Assembly (NCBI GenBank): GCA_030141605.1
Contig: JAQGDQ010000048.1
Span: 124,001 to 188,000, forward strand
Source of the DNA: Tubiluchus corallicola
Taxonomy: Eukaryota > Priapulida > Priapulimorpha > Priapulimorphida > Tubiluchidae
Direction: 5' to 3'
DNA: 64,000 nt
The first letter of the stretch is position 1. Each line of letters begins with the position of its first letter. This document shows positions 14,001 to 26,908 of this stretch, in pieces. The notes beneath the pieces were generated by a model that was given only the letters and a program-made list of their open reading frames with translations, did no database searches and was not told the DNA's origin. A program made the position numbers and the translations under genes.

Positions 14001-14735
14001 TCGTGTTTCGTGACATAAACACTCATGTGATTATTATCATTTGTATTTTTATTTACTATTAATTCATTTTGACAAAACAGTCTTTCATTGCAATTCAGTC
14101 ACACCTTAAATAAAAGCAGTTTTAATCTACGGCAAAACATAAATCCATTAATAGCCTAGGAATTATCAGTAGTTGGTGTAGCCTGTAACTATAGGAACTA
14201 TTAGCACTCACATTATAAAGGCAAGTAAATGAAATGTAGCAAGGTGCAAACTAGGCAAACTTTCAAAACTACATTTGTGAAACTTTTATTTTGAAACTGA
14301 TCTCATTTGTGTGGTGACTTATTTGATTTAATATCAATCAGTAGGTATGGTTATCGCTGTAAGCCCACCTCATTGCCAAAAAGTTGTGTACAGTACCTTT
14401 TCACTTGCTGGATTCCTTGTACTTATTTCCTAGGTCTAAATCTGCAGTATGTCTCCCCATTTCTGGTCAACTGATGAGTGAAATTTTGTGGTTGTGCATC
14501 TAAATGTACAGGGAAAATTTGTTTATTTGTATAAAAATGCTACCAATATTCATGATGTCAGATTTAAAGCTTACATTTTTTGTTCTTGTGTTAATTGACA
14601 GTAGATTAAATTTGCAACAAGTTGACACATATCTGTAATATTGGTTGCTTTACAAAACAAAAATTGGTGTTTTTGATTTATTTATATGTTACCCTGTTCA
14701 ACTATTATCCTATAATAAATTGAATTTTATAAATA
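11091..14735 (+). other. RhoGAP gene 3'UTR and downstream flank
   Basis: AT-rich and non-coding after the TGA at 11088-11090. AATAAA hexamers lie at 14109-14114 and 14714-14719, so the transcript could end in either place. The true cleavage site cannot be told from sequence. Confidence 0.45.
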
Positions 14736-15765
14736 TTTTTGTACTGTTCATTCTCCTTTAACAGCTGCATACAGTATACTAACAGCATATGAAATAATCA
14801 GCACCACCCTTTTTAGAGAAATAAATCATTTTATTAGGTTATGGTAATGACTGGGAACAGTAGCTAATTAATAATAGTAACAATTATAACAACAATTTAC
14901 GAGACCAAATTCTGCCTATTATAAATTCTCTATCTTAATACTTATAACAACTTCTGAATCCTAATGCTTTTAGCAATAGCTTACTCTTAAATCACTTTAA
15001 TTGATTTGCATCAGTTTTGCCACTAAGCAGTGTTTGGATGGTCCTTTCAGAAAGCAAGGTATGGCTCAGTTAACTCAAAAATAGGAATAAGGCAGCAAAA
15101 TGACTCATTTGCAACACTAAAATGCGGTTTCTTTTCCATCTAGATTATAATGAATATAATAGCTGTACTGAACAATTCTCATATTATAATTGTAATTATG
15201 TTTCACAAATTGTATGTGTAGTTATATTCCAAGACTACACATGCACAATAACATACTCGAGGACGCAAGTAAGTACTGTACACCAACCAGCTGTGTACTA
15301 CTATCTTCTCTGCACCAACTTTGACCATTCAAAAATTCCTTTGAGTCACTTATTTAAGAATTCTTTTCTGGAATCTTCATCGTGACCTATGTTCAGAAAA
15401 ATACAAATTATGATTATAGCAGAAAATAGTGCCTAAAATATGAAATCAATTTGATTAACTTGCTATGGCGGGTGGTTTTTGTTTGTAGCCTGTACGTTTC
15501 GTTGTGATTTTCCCATGTATGCATTTCCAAGACCACATGAGCATGTTGGTTCATGTGTTTGCACAATATGTGTGTGTGTGCACATTTTTGTTTGTTTGTT
15601 ATCATGCTTGCTTGTTTATTTGTTTTTATCTAATTAATATATTTCAATAATTACAAAACGCTATAACTTTCACTGCCTGCAATGTTATTAGTAAGCTTAA
15701 CAATTAGCAGCTATCAGATCAGCGAAGTAAACAAATGAACAAGAGAGCCAACTTGGTCAACTCTT
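14736..15765. other. intergenic, between two converging genes
   Basis: About 1 kb between the 3' ends of the RhoGAP gene (+) and ALDH2 (-). AT-rich, with short TG and TTTG runs near 15565-15630. No gene is seen. Confidence 0.6.
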
Positions 15766-15782
15766 TTTTTAATTTTCATAGA

Positions 15783-15788
15783 TTTATT
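15783..15788 (-). promoter_or_regulatory. candidate poly(A) signal of ALDH2
   Basis: TTTATT on the plus strand reads AATAAA on the gene strand, about 130 bases past the stop codon. Placement is typical, but a hexamer is weak evidence alone in AT-rich DNA. Confidence 0.45.
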
Positions 15789-15915
15789 GTAATTCTGTTC
15801 AATTTTATTTGTGCAGATAGCTAAAACAGCCATCATGACGTGCAATGCATACCTCTGCTAGCAGGCACGGTCTGGTTTTGTTATATTTTCCACTTTCAAT
15901 TCTGGTTAGCACCCT

Positions 15916-18900
15916 CTAGTTTTTTTTTGTTACTCTTACCGTTTTAACTTCAGTGTAGAGTTTCAAACCATATTCCCCGAGCTCGCGTCCCATCCCAGAC
16001 ATCTTATACCCACCAAATGGTGCGGCTGCGTCAAATACATCATAACAGTTCACCCTACATTAATACAAAAACCTTGATGTTTAATATTCAGAATATAATT
16101 ATGGTGTTTCTGTTCATTCAGAAATACACCAAGAAAAATATGTTGTATCATACATAAATATGTTATGTATGTTAGATGCTTTATCAAAACATAATACAGT
16201 GGGTTTGCATCTGTAGTGCAAGTTCTAGTAGTTCAAAATGTAAATAACAACATACATTTGCAAGAGGGGTAGAACATTCTGTGCCATTCTTAAGACCCAG
16301 GTACCCTTGTTATTAGTAGTATGGTCTGTGTGTTTCTGTACCATTCTCCAATCTAAACTCATTTTCTGCTTAATTACTATTGTTAGTGGTTCGTTAAACA
16401 AATGTCTCTAAGAAATTCATCAAAATTGCGAAAACTAGGCTATGTTAAAAAGAAATGTAACAGGACAAAGAAATAAATGTGGTCATGATTTTTGTGTTTC
16501 CTCTTTGCTCTCTAATCGCTGCTGTTGTTCAGTTTTCTTTTATTAGTCAGGTCATTGTTTAAATGGTTAGTACAATATAACAGAAAGGATTTTTGCATAA
16601 ATTAGTTTAAAATTTTGAATTTAAAAATTTATACAAACGTATAATCACATAATTTCAATAATGTAATCTAATTTAATACAGTGTTTAGACTTGTACGAAA
16701 TGTACAAAACGAAATTACCTTCCTAAATTTAAGACTGTTACAGTAGTTCTACTGATAAAATTAATAATCTTCTGTGTGATTCAAAGTTTTCTGTGTCCTA
16801 AAAGAGAACCAGTGCACTGAATGCAAAGTTTTGCCCAATGTCTATACGTACAAACTACTTATTGAACTGCATGCCGAAAAAAAGACTTCTGCTTCTTGAA
16901 GCCAATTCCTTTTCAGTTAAACCATTGCAGCCAGACAAAAAGCAGAGAGGAAGATAGATTTATCATATAAGACAAGAGAAACAGTAAACTATAGGATATG
17001 GGAACAATTGCTAAAAAAACAACGAAAATGTGGAAACAAAGCTAAACAAGAGAAAATGGCTATTGAAGTAACAGTGATAAAGTTTTATAGGTAAAGATTT
17101 TCATAGTGCACGATGCTCACCACACAGTTCCTGCTCTTACTGATGAGGCCACCATCATTGCTTTCTCAATGTCCTTGGTAAAGACCGAAGCTGCAAGTCC
17201 ATACATGCTGTCATTTGCTCTCTGGTACAACTCGTCCAGTGAGTCAAATTTCATGATCTGCATGACTGGCCCAAATATCTGCAAATCCCAATCTGCTGCT
17301 TTAAAGGTTAGCATTATGCAATCCAGGATACCACGTAACAGATATTTCAGTCTGAGAACCTTGCTAAATATCAAGGATAATCAAAGAAGATGAGATACTG
17401 AACCATCAGGGGTATCATAGCCCAGAATTATTTTTCCTGCTAGTCACTTATCCATTTATGTGCCAGGCTCAGCATTGCTCAAATTTGTTTGTTGAAAAAC
17501 GCCATGACTACCTAGGCATTCTCCTCACCTTGCTACCAAAAATTCAAAAAGTGAAAGCTAAAGAAGACGTGCGCAGGATCATCATTAACATTGGCACTAA
17601 GGAAGACTGTCAGGAATATCTTTACTTATAACTCTAAATTAATTCTTGTCAAACCTCTTCCCTTGCTATCCTCATGTCATCTTTCACATCAGCAAACACT
17701 GTTGGTTGTATGAAGTAGCCCTTGTCGCCAAGACGACTGCCTCCTACAAGCATTTTAGCTCCTTCCTTCTTTCCACTATCAATCAAATCTAAAATCTTTC
17801 CCATTTGTTCCTCATCAATCTAAGAAAGATACAAAAGGAATCTATTTCTTAATAATTATACAAAACAGTGCAGTGCCTGCTCATATAATATATGCCTACT
17901 CATTGTAAACCACATTTAAATTTTGAACCAAATGTAAAAATTATCGAAGCACTGGGACTGATTATGAACCCGGAACCCTTCAGTTACAAAATGTTGGGGA
18001 GGCTATTAGAAATGAATTAAAAAGATCACAAGAACTATATGGTCTAGCGATTCGGTTTGTTCAGCTATATATTTATCTTGGAAGGTTGTCAGTTAAAATC
18101 TATTCAGATCTGATTTTGTAACTGTTCCTTCTTTCAGCCATGCTTTGTTTCAAAATTCAATTCTGAGCTTATTCAATTAATAAGTTTCTTAAAAATAAAA
18201 ATATTACATCACATGTAATTAAATAACCATCCACAGATCATTCTTGGCTTAAAAATGACCAGAAAAATCGATCCAATTATCAAATCATTTATAATTAATA
18301 CATGTAGTGTGAGACTTGTATGACTTGATATAATGGTCTCTGTTGTTTTAACCCTGAATGGCACCAAAAGTAAATCTGCTAACTGTAACTAGCATCTACT
18401 AACCTGCGGGCCCTGCTCATTTGCTGCATCAAAGGGGTTTCCTGTCGTACGTTTCTTTGCTCGTTCCACACTTCTCTCAACAAACTCATCATAAGCTTTA
18501 CTTTCAACATATATTCTTGAACCAGCACAGCAGCACTGTCCCTGATTGAAAAACAGGCCAAAATGACTGGTTTCCACAGCGTGGTTCACTAGAAGTAAAA
18601 CATCAAAAAGAAATACAATAGAACTGCCACAGTTGCAAACAAGCACTAATAACATAGTAGCTTTGGCTGTTTACCTGCCATGCATATCAGTCCTGTTTTA
18701 TCCAGTCCATTCTCTCTTTTACTCTACTTGCCATTCTTGAAACTATCCTTTATAATACTGCTTTTTTCCATTCAGTGTTGTGTTTTGTTTGACATGTGTT
18801 AGTCTGCCTAATTGAACTACAATTCCCTTTCATGCCTTGTCTTGTCTTAACCTGCTTTTGCCCTATTCTTCATTCTTCTGCCTTGTTCTCATATTGTTTA

Positions 18901-21900
18901 CCATGTTGCCCTATCTTGCCTCGCTAGCCCATCTGTATCACCTCACAAGTAATCATCCAAGTAATTAATTGTTGTACTGAAATCGCTAAAGCACACATAT
19001 TTTTATTTATCAGTCTCGTTTCTAATTTATTTTGATTACTTAAAAGAATTTCTTCACATTCTTCAAGATACTAGAGTAAGTGTCTGCAAACAAACTCACT
19101 GTCTGCATCAGCGAAAACAACATTGGGACTCTTTCCTCCCAATTCTAAAGTGACACGCTTCAAGTTGCTCTGCCCTGCTGCAGTCTGGATCAAATGCCCT
19201 ACCTGAGACAAAGTAAAAATTATTTTAAACAATGAAACTAAGTGTCTCAAATTGCAGTATGCAAAACCTGCATTCGATAATACACGTACAGTTAAGATTC
19301 CATATTTCTGTGATGAACACAGTAAAATCCTTTAAGGTCTTAAACATCATTATTAGCATTCACTTTTTAAATATAATTCCGGCACTTATCTATGGATGAT
19401 TAAAATGCTTTCTTTTAAGCAGTGGGTGTGAAAAAGGAATGCTAAAAAAATTGGCAAATTATCATAAGAATTTCAGAAACAGATGGCTATCTCTTGTCTG
19501 AGTATAAAACATGGTTCTCTGAAGAACACTGCAATGATTGTCTTTTAGTAGTTGTGCTTGATTCAGCAACTAGTAATATAATATAAGAAATAAGAATTAT
19601 ACCTCAGTGGAGCCAGTAAAAGCAACTTTGTCGATTGCCATATGACCTGCAACAGCTGCACCTGCAGTGGGTCCATAGCCAGGAATTATATTTATTACTC
19701 CTGGTGGAAAGCCAGCCTGACAATAACATGCAATATAGTGAAAATATTATAGTTTACTGACGAACAATACAGTACAATATACAACACGTATATATTAAAA
19801 CACACATTCCCCAAAACATCCAATAGCAGTACAACTAGCAATCAAGAAACAAAAATAATTAGTTCTAAGATAAATATCTTCAAAAACAAGAAATGTGTGC
19901 TCAAAAAAGCAATTAATTAACTCAGTATTAATCACGAATACAGCCTAACTTTATACAGCAGCAAGTTTAGTTAGCTCGGAATCTGGTCAATCTATTTCTA
20001 CTGGAACAAAGGCTAAATTCCAGTACTACGTCATCCCTACCTTCAGGAGGTAGGAAGCTGAGACACAAAGGTACCTACCTCCGCTGCAAGTTGAGCTACA
20101 TAAAGAGCAGTGAGTGGAGTCTGTTCTGCTGGCTTCATAACTACAGTATTGCCTGCTGCCAGTGCTGGTCCCAATTTCCATGCCTGCATGAGAAGTGGGA
20201 AGTTCCATGGTATGATCTGACCACATACGCCTACTGGTTCGTGCCTTGTGAAACAGAAGTGGTCTCCTTCTACAAAACAAACCTATATTCAGTATTCAGC
20301 GTTGTTTCAAAACTTATTCCAGCAAATATTGTTGGAGGATGAGCGACTGGTCATGTAGTAACGTCGTATTGTGAAGAGCTAGTCGACAATGAGGCAGAAC
20401 AGTCGAGTAAAAGCAGGGAAATGTCAGAACACAATACTGAAGTTTACTATGCTGGGATACATCCTAGGAGGAAAAATGAAATGAAATAGTATGAAGCATA
20501 AAAAGTTAGAACGCCTATGATGCTAGATGCAAGAGGGAATTGGAAGTTTTAGTTTAGCTATTATTTGACTGCGTGTAGGGTTTAATTGCGTTGATGCGGT
20601 AGTTACTAAAAATGATACAATGAAGGATACATGGACATGATGCAAACTAGGATGGCACACAAAACATCTGGATATGTTTTGGTAAATAATTGCAATGATA
20701 AAAACAACAAAGAAAAATACGATGTGGTGGAAGTACTAAAAGATCAAACACAAAAAATTTAAATCTAAGAATGAGGAAAGATGCTGATGCATGGGCACAC
20801 AAGTGCAAATGCGACATTATACCTATTGGTATAACTTGTCCATGGTTTTTATCTGCCCAGCCAGCGTAGTACCTGTAATAGAATAAAAATCTGAGTTGAT
20901 GATAAAATTCCAAAGTGTCCCACTAAAATGTGCATGTGAAATTTGCAAAACAGATTTTTCAGTCTGTAAAGAAACACTAATTTGAAAAGAAATGTTAATT
21001 CCAGCTAGCCTTAACGGTCACAATTAATATGAAGATCTTAATGTAGTGCTGTTATCAACAATTCGGATGTATTTTCAATTCGAAAAACAGGACTGATATA
21101 ATGATACTGGGGCCTGTCACTTACCTATAAAGAAGTCTGAAAATGTCATGGTCAAAATTATTTGAGGAAAACTTATTTATAAAAGCCTACACAGAATAAA
21201 TAATACAACCTGTTAAAATTTCGTTACACAAAATTTAGCTTACGTTGTAGATATGTAATGTAATATTTCACTAAATTTTAGCCCGCAACGCCATACAATG
21301 TAGACAAGAATTGTTGACATCTAAAGTTCTAATTTTTCCTAGTTACCAGTCACTCCATTTTAGATTCTACAATAACGATGTCAAAGCAGGTAAAACTGGT
21401 TTAGCACATGACAAACAATGAGACACGTCAAACAGCTTGATTTCAATGTCCACACAGGTTAGTGCTAATGCTCAAGGAAACATTACTGTATGTCGTAAAC
21501 CTATTATTATACTCAGTCTTTTACTTGACTATAGTCACTGCATAGTTGTTCAAACAACACGATTCATTTTAATCGCATTTCAGCGTAACTTCGTGACAAT
21601 TTTAATGGGAAAAACTAATAGCCTATTAGCTGAAAGGTAGCCCAAAAAGGCCTAAGTGTGGCGCATTGGTGATAAATGTTTATGAGTGGGCGTATAAAAA
21701 GGTAATTAGGGTAAGCCTAATTTGACGAATCATAATTAAATAATAATAGTTTTATTATTTAATGCGCAATAATGCCCACCTCAAGCATTTTATTGTCAGA
21801 GAAAGATCTGCTGCATATGCAATGTGATATGGTTTGCCATTATCCAAAGTCTCCAAACTCTAAAACAATTAAAAATATTTGTAAAGAAAGTTAAGCCACC

Positions 21901-24900
21901 TTGTCCATTCGTTTTTACTAATTTCAGTGAAAACTATGATATAGGTCAATCTATGAAATACTATGATTAAATACAGTCTTAACCTGTACACAATACTACA
22001 ATGATCTTATCAATGATCTTAGCAAAAAGTAAAGCATACCTGCCAAACATTCAGTCGACAGTAACATATTGAAGACAGAGAAGCAAAGATTACAAAACAG
22101 TGTGTGGCTAAGATCCGAGAAGTTAACCAATTTCGTCAAACGAAGTAAATATCACCTAGTTCGATGTAAAAAACGTATACAACTTTTCTGCACAGGCGTC
22201 AGTAGCATACATACCGCCAAATATACTCTGTCCCTTTCTATAAGATCAGCTAGTTTATTCAACAGCTGCCCTCTGCCGGAGGCATCCATGCGCCGCCATG
22301 GTGACCCCAACTTGAAAGCATTCGAAGCAGCAGTAACTGCCTTGTCAACATCGGCCTAAGTAAGATGGCAGAGTACAATTAATTATTATGCTAACAAATA
22401 ATCGTTTTACAGGCTATTAAAGGATTTCATAATTTCCACATACAATTTCATTGAAACCAATTTTAAGCTGTCTGCAGTTGAAAGTTATCTGTGCGACGTG
22501 CAAATAAGCAAGACGATCAGACAATCCTTACGCAATATTTTTCAGCAAGCAATGCAGATAGACGCGTTCGGGTGAGTAACCGTACTCAGTGTGAATATGA
22601 CTACATAAAACCACCTAACAAGCACATTATCAGAGCTAGGAAACAGCAAATAAAATTTCAGTGAACACACAATGGATGACTTTGCAGGGTAATCCAAAAG
22701 AAATAATGCATCTAAGCATAACAAAAATGAGCATACCAATATTACACCATAAAAAAGTCCAATAAGTGTGGCTACAACAAGTTATATGGTAGAAAATATT
22801 TTAATTTTAAGTCATTATGATGTCAGACTGCAGAAATCTAGGTTCATTTTAGAACGTTTTCTTCAACACATTTCAAACTATCAGCAATTCAGCATAGTTC
22901 TTTTGAAACACCCTGTGTCGGTTTCACAAAGTCAAGTGTGACATTATACAAACATTTTGCCGCACCATATACTACGTCCTACCTGCCTATCCAGGTGTCA
23001 AATTTAGCTTTGGTGGCATCTTGCAAAATTTTCGGAGAAAGGGCACAATGTTCTTTAGATAAAATATTTACAGGGTCAGTGTAAGACTAAGTCTGAAGGA
23101 TCAGTCTTCAGTGTTAAAGCCAAAATCAAGTATGCGATACTGTTACTACTACCCGCATATCAAATTTCAAGTTTGACTGGTTTCTCTTTGCTTTAGGGGT
23201 AAAATGCAAAACGTTTCGGTAGGCTAACTGATACGCAATGACTTAACTGTAAAACTGTGCAGATCTTGAAGCCAAGACCTAATATTTTTTAAGACAGAAA
23301 CTTAGTGGGGAATACCCTGCAGGCCTTCTCCAAAGTTACCAAAATCAGTCTGTATTTTTGTAATAGTGTTATAGTTGGTCATTTTCCACTTTCAGTGTTT
23401 TATTTTCAGGTATATCAGTAATTGTTAAAATTCTTATTGGCGTTGTTTAAGAATAAATTATAGTGAAACAAATCTCAAAACTATATTGCTAAGTAGCAAG
23501 AATGCGAATTAAATCTTTTAAGTAATGCATCAAGGTCTACAAAATACGTAGCCACTAAAGGGACATAATAGAAAAATTTTGTCATTCCTCCGAGTTATTA
23601 AGTCGTTCCCTCGAGTTATTAACTCGTTCCCCCGAGTTACTAAGTCGTACCCCCGAGTAACTAAGTCAACCCCCGAGTTACTAAGCAACTCTGGAGAACG
23701 ACTTAGCAACTCGGGGGAACGATTTAGCAACTCGGTGGATCGACTTAGCAACTGGGGGGAACGACTTAGCAACTCGGGGGATCGACTTAGCAACTCGGGG
23801 CAACGACTTAACAACTTGGGGGAATGACTTAAATTATTTTATTGTGTCCATTTAGGGCTCCGTAATAAAAACACTGCAAATACTTATTTGTTTTAACCAA
23901 ATAAGTTGTTATAGTCTATAAGATACTACCTTATAGTGCTCTTAAACGCCCTCAAATGCAGTAAAATGATCGGTGGATGATGCTAGCCTCCGGTTATACT
24001 TTCTTAAAAAGGCTTTCTTGAAGAACAAAGACAAAGTCAAGAGTATCACGGTGATCTTCCATTAGCAACTTACCGAATGATAGTTTTGTTGACTTGCTTT
24101 TCAATGATCCATTCGAGTGTGCGTTTGACTGTACACGCATGCATGCACGCACGCACGTCTTCACTTTTACGTCAGCAAAAGCTACTTTTATGTCACTTTT
24201 GGGCTAGGAACAAAAATCCATGTCTTTTATTTTCATAAATATGCACACTTAGTAGAATGCCTTACCTGATCGCCTTCTGCCACGTCACAGATTTTCTCCC
24301 CTGTAGTTGGATTGATAGTGGGAAAAGTTTTACCACTGGCGGAGTCCTGCCACTCGTTATTGATGAATATCTAGAAAGTAAAAAGCGAAAAGCAAAAAGT
24401 AAAAAGTAAAAAGTAACATTTACGTATATATAAAAAGACATTGAACGTGCAAATGCTGCTGGGTACCAAAATGTTTAAATTCTTCAAATAAAACTTTTTT
24501 ATTGTTGAAATTGACTATTACATGTGCTAATAAAGTAAAGTTCATTTGTGGGCCCGCTGGGCCGCAGTGGGCACAAAAACTTAGAAGCATTGGGTAAGTC
24601 GCCAGTAAGCCAGTGAATATTTTAATTTTTTTAATCTTTGCAGTTGAACTCAAGAGATACTGAGTGTGCATGCAAAAAGCCTCGAATTTATTGCCCATAT
24701 TTCTGTAGTAATATAGATAAAATTTGAAGGCTGCCATTTAATTCGCATTTTGTACGTATCATCCACAATAGGGTACTAATATAAAAATAATCAAAATCAC
24801 AAACTGTTTCGTTGGGCGGCCAAAAAAAATCGGGGTTCATTGACGTACGATGTAATGGCCGTCGATTAGCTATCAAGCATAACAAAAACAATGTGCCGAC

Positions 24901-26908
24901 GTTTGGTCACGATATTTATGAAAAGAAAATAACCGGAATCGCTTGAAAATTACCACACTGATATGTTACAAACGCTTGAGTATAATGCCAAACATTTTGG
25001 TTATTCCCTTAATTTTTACAAAAACGCAAAACTTTTAAAGCAACAAGTCAAAAGAATATATGGTGGGCAAAATTTTTCGTGTCAGTATTGTTAAAATTTG
25101 CAGTAAGTGAAGTGCTGTATATTGAAGTGCTGTATATACCATTTTCAAAGTAAACTAGATGAAGGCATTTCTTCCAACAGCTGACAAAGTTTCTCACTTC
25201 TTTAAGAGGTATTTGTTCCCAGCTATCGACAATTTTTGCCTTAGGTTCCTCTGCATTAAACTGCTCTGTGCGACCGTCCTTCGCGGGAATTCCAGGTACC
25301 GTAGTCCAAAGGATTAAGTCCCATTTTTATTGATAAATTTTTATCTGAGATTTATGTTTTGTGGTGAAGTTCACTATGTAACTGGTTGATTTCTTTATTG
25401 TCTCCCGCATGTATTAAGTGCTTTATACCTCAACGTGGCTGTTTCTCAACTGATGATTTATTTAACAACAGCCATACTGTCCCGACTGTTTACCTTACTG
25501 AGAGAAGATATACCCGACTAGACACCTCTGCCCGAATGACCGCATCTTAAAGGAATAGTGTTGGCAGTGAACTATAAATTCCGCACACGCACGCACGCAC
25601 GCACGCACACACACGCGCGCGCGTAGAATTGCCACTGCTGTATCCTGCGTTTGGCATGATTACCGAATTGTGGAGAAAATTTCACGCCATACACGTGTGA
25701 TTAAGGGTGGTTTACGCAGTACTTCAGAATTTTACAACATGTCGCGACTGTACATTTTATGTTGTATGCACATTACACCCGCAACACGACGAAGGGATAT
25801 TTATGCGGGAAACAAAATTGTACAAATAAATATGTTCAACTACGTTTACACACGTTTTATATGAAATTTACACACCCCATGTGTCACTAATAATATTATT
25901 AGTATCTACAAGATCTGTTTCATTTGATTGTACAACGCGCTAAGAGAATTGTATGTTCCAAAAGAGAATACTAAATTTCAATCACAATGTAGGTAATAAT
26001 TATGTACAACAGAGTTAATATATTACATATATGGATCTACTTTATTTAATTTCAAGACGCACTAACAGAATTGGATATTACAAAAGAGAATAATAAATTT
26101 GTTATCGTAGTGCAGGTTATTATAATGTTTACAACAAAGTCAACTAATATTACTCAGCTAATGTTAATTATTGTAATGTTAATCAATTAACATTAATGAT
26201 GGCCTTGCATTAATTTCTTTTTAGCGTTAACCACTTTCAAGAGTTTTTTCAATAAATAAATCACTTAATTCAGCATACTTTTACTGCTTGGAAAGTCTTA
26301 TTAAACATATGAACACAAAAATGTAAAAAACGTATTATGGAATGTTTTAGCTAACGCCCATCCTGCACCAACTAGACCTATAACAATAAAATGGCTATCA
26401 TTAGAAAAAACAAAGTTGTAAATCACCTGGTAAGAAAAAACTACATTAATTGTCGGGATATGAATTATCGTACTTTTTTCTTGTTAGATAATCACAACTT
26501 TGTTTTTCAAGTTAGATATTTTATTGTTGTAGGCCTAACTGGCTGAGGATGACCGTTTGGGCAACTTAAATATTCCAAAAGTAGCATGTTTTCATATGGC
26601 ATTCGTTGGCGTTCATACTTTATTTAATTATAAAAGTGGGTATATTAAATCAAAATTAAATAAAATAATGGTTCTAATTATTTAGATTTACTTACTCATT
26701 GAAAATAGATCAGTAGAGTAAATCTTCTGACTACAACGTAGAATTGCCTACATAACTAACTACATATCACACTACATACCTTGTTATAATGTGGTTGAAC
26801 ATTCGTTTGCGGTGCTGGTACACCCGGCGCTGCGGCGGTTGAATAGGCGGCTCTCGCAGCCCTTTTTAGGATCTGCTGTAGGCCTACTTTTGTCAAACTT
26901 TGAGCCAT
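15916..26908 (-). CDS. ALDH2: aldehyde dehydrogenase, mitochondrial ALDH2 type (complete)
   Basis: Twelve exons on the minus strand join in phase: 26780-26908, 24266-24370, 22215-22355, 21780-21859, 20823-20872, 20079-20269, 19603-19716, 19100-19202, 18404-18588, 17655-17819, 17121-17278 and 15916-16054 (TAG). The 519 codons compare with 517 in human ALDH2. The enzyme oxidises aldehydes to acids with NAD+. Seen directly: PWNFPL (oxyanion Asn about 191), FTGSTE of the cofactor fold, LELGGKSP with general base Glu about 290, the catalytic triple Cys 323-325 in [15 protein letters not shown], and [11 protein letters not shown]. The Glu matching the human ALDH2*2 site is kept (TEVKTV, about 509). 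The N-terminus is rich in Lys, Arg, Ala, Ser and Gln and lacks acidic residues for its first 40 residues, as in a matrix-import presequence. The start is the only upstream ATG in frame within this exon. The closest families are ALDH2 and ALDH1; the presequence and the CCC motif favour ALDH2/ALDH1B. Confidence 0.94.
16055..22214 (-). other. remaining ALDH2 introns, nothing recognised
   Basis: The introns at 16055-17120, 17279-17654, 17820-18403, 18589-19099, 19203-19602, 19717-20078, 20270-20822, 20873-21779 and 21860-22214 are AT-rich. I recognise no repeat family or RNA in them. The intron at 17279-17654 has a weak GTTTGA donor. Confidence 0.6.
22356..24265 (-). other. ALDH2 intron 2
   Basis: A 1.9-kb intron holding the fold-back element at 23547-23862. 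A short CATG/CACG-rich run lies near 24134-24157. Nothing else is recognised. Confidence 0.7.
23547..23862. mobile_element. fold-back MITE built from inverted 22-bp repeat arrays
   Basis: The outer ends are inverted repeats. The left end reads CGTAGCCACTAAAGGGACA and the right end, on the other strand, CGGAGCCCTAAATGGACA. Each is flanked by TA (23545-23546 and 23863-23864). Inside, the left arm repeats a ~22-bp unit CCCCGAGTTACTAAGTCGT and the right arm repeats its reverse complement, AACGACTTAGCAACTCGGGG. The turn is near 23687. The whole 316 bases could fold into one long hairpin. No transposase is present, so it would be non-autonomous. Open frames in it on both strands are by-products of the repeat. 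Confidence 0.8.
25582..25623. repeat. CA/CG microsatellite
   Basis: A run of CGCA, CA and CG units with potential for Z-DNA, in ALDH2 intron 1. Confidence 0.9.
25935..26160. repeat. diverged tandem duplication
   Basis: Two ~100-base units about 120 bases apart share AGAATTG, CAAAAGAGAATA, TAAATTT, AGGTTATTATAATGT-like text and ACAACA-AGT in order. An old tandem duplication of unknown origin. Confidence 0.6.
26375..26535. mobile_element. palindromic MITE in ALDH2 intron 1
   Basis: The left arm has GACCTATAACAATAAAAT and then AAAAACAAAGTTGT. The right arm, read on the other strand, has GGCCTACAACAATAAAAT and AAAAACAAAGTTGT in the same order. The arms stay alike for about 70 bases and meet near 26455. 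TA flanks both ends (26373-26374, 26536-26537), consistent with a TA target duplication. There is no coding capacity. Confidence 0.7.

Larger units (their letters stand above)
24371..26779 (-). other. ALDH2 intron 1
   Basis: A 2.4-kb intron with a CA/CG microsatellite (25582-25623), a diverged tandem repeat (about 25935-26160) and a palindromic MITE (26375-26535). First introns often hold regulatory sites, but I cannot name any here. Confidence 0.65.

Noticed and set aside
23530-23814. Repeat-peptide frames (RSPELLS-type) on both strands in ALDH2 intron 2
   Set aside because: They arise from the inverted 22-bp arrays of the fold-back element and lie within an intron.
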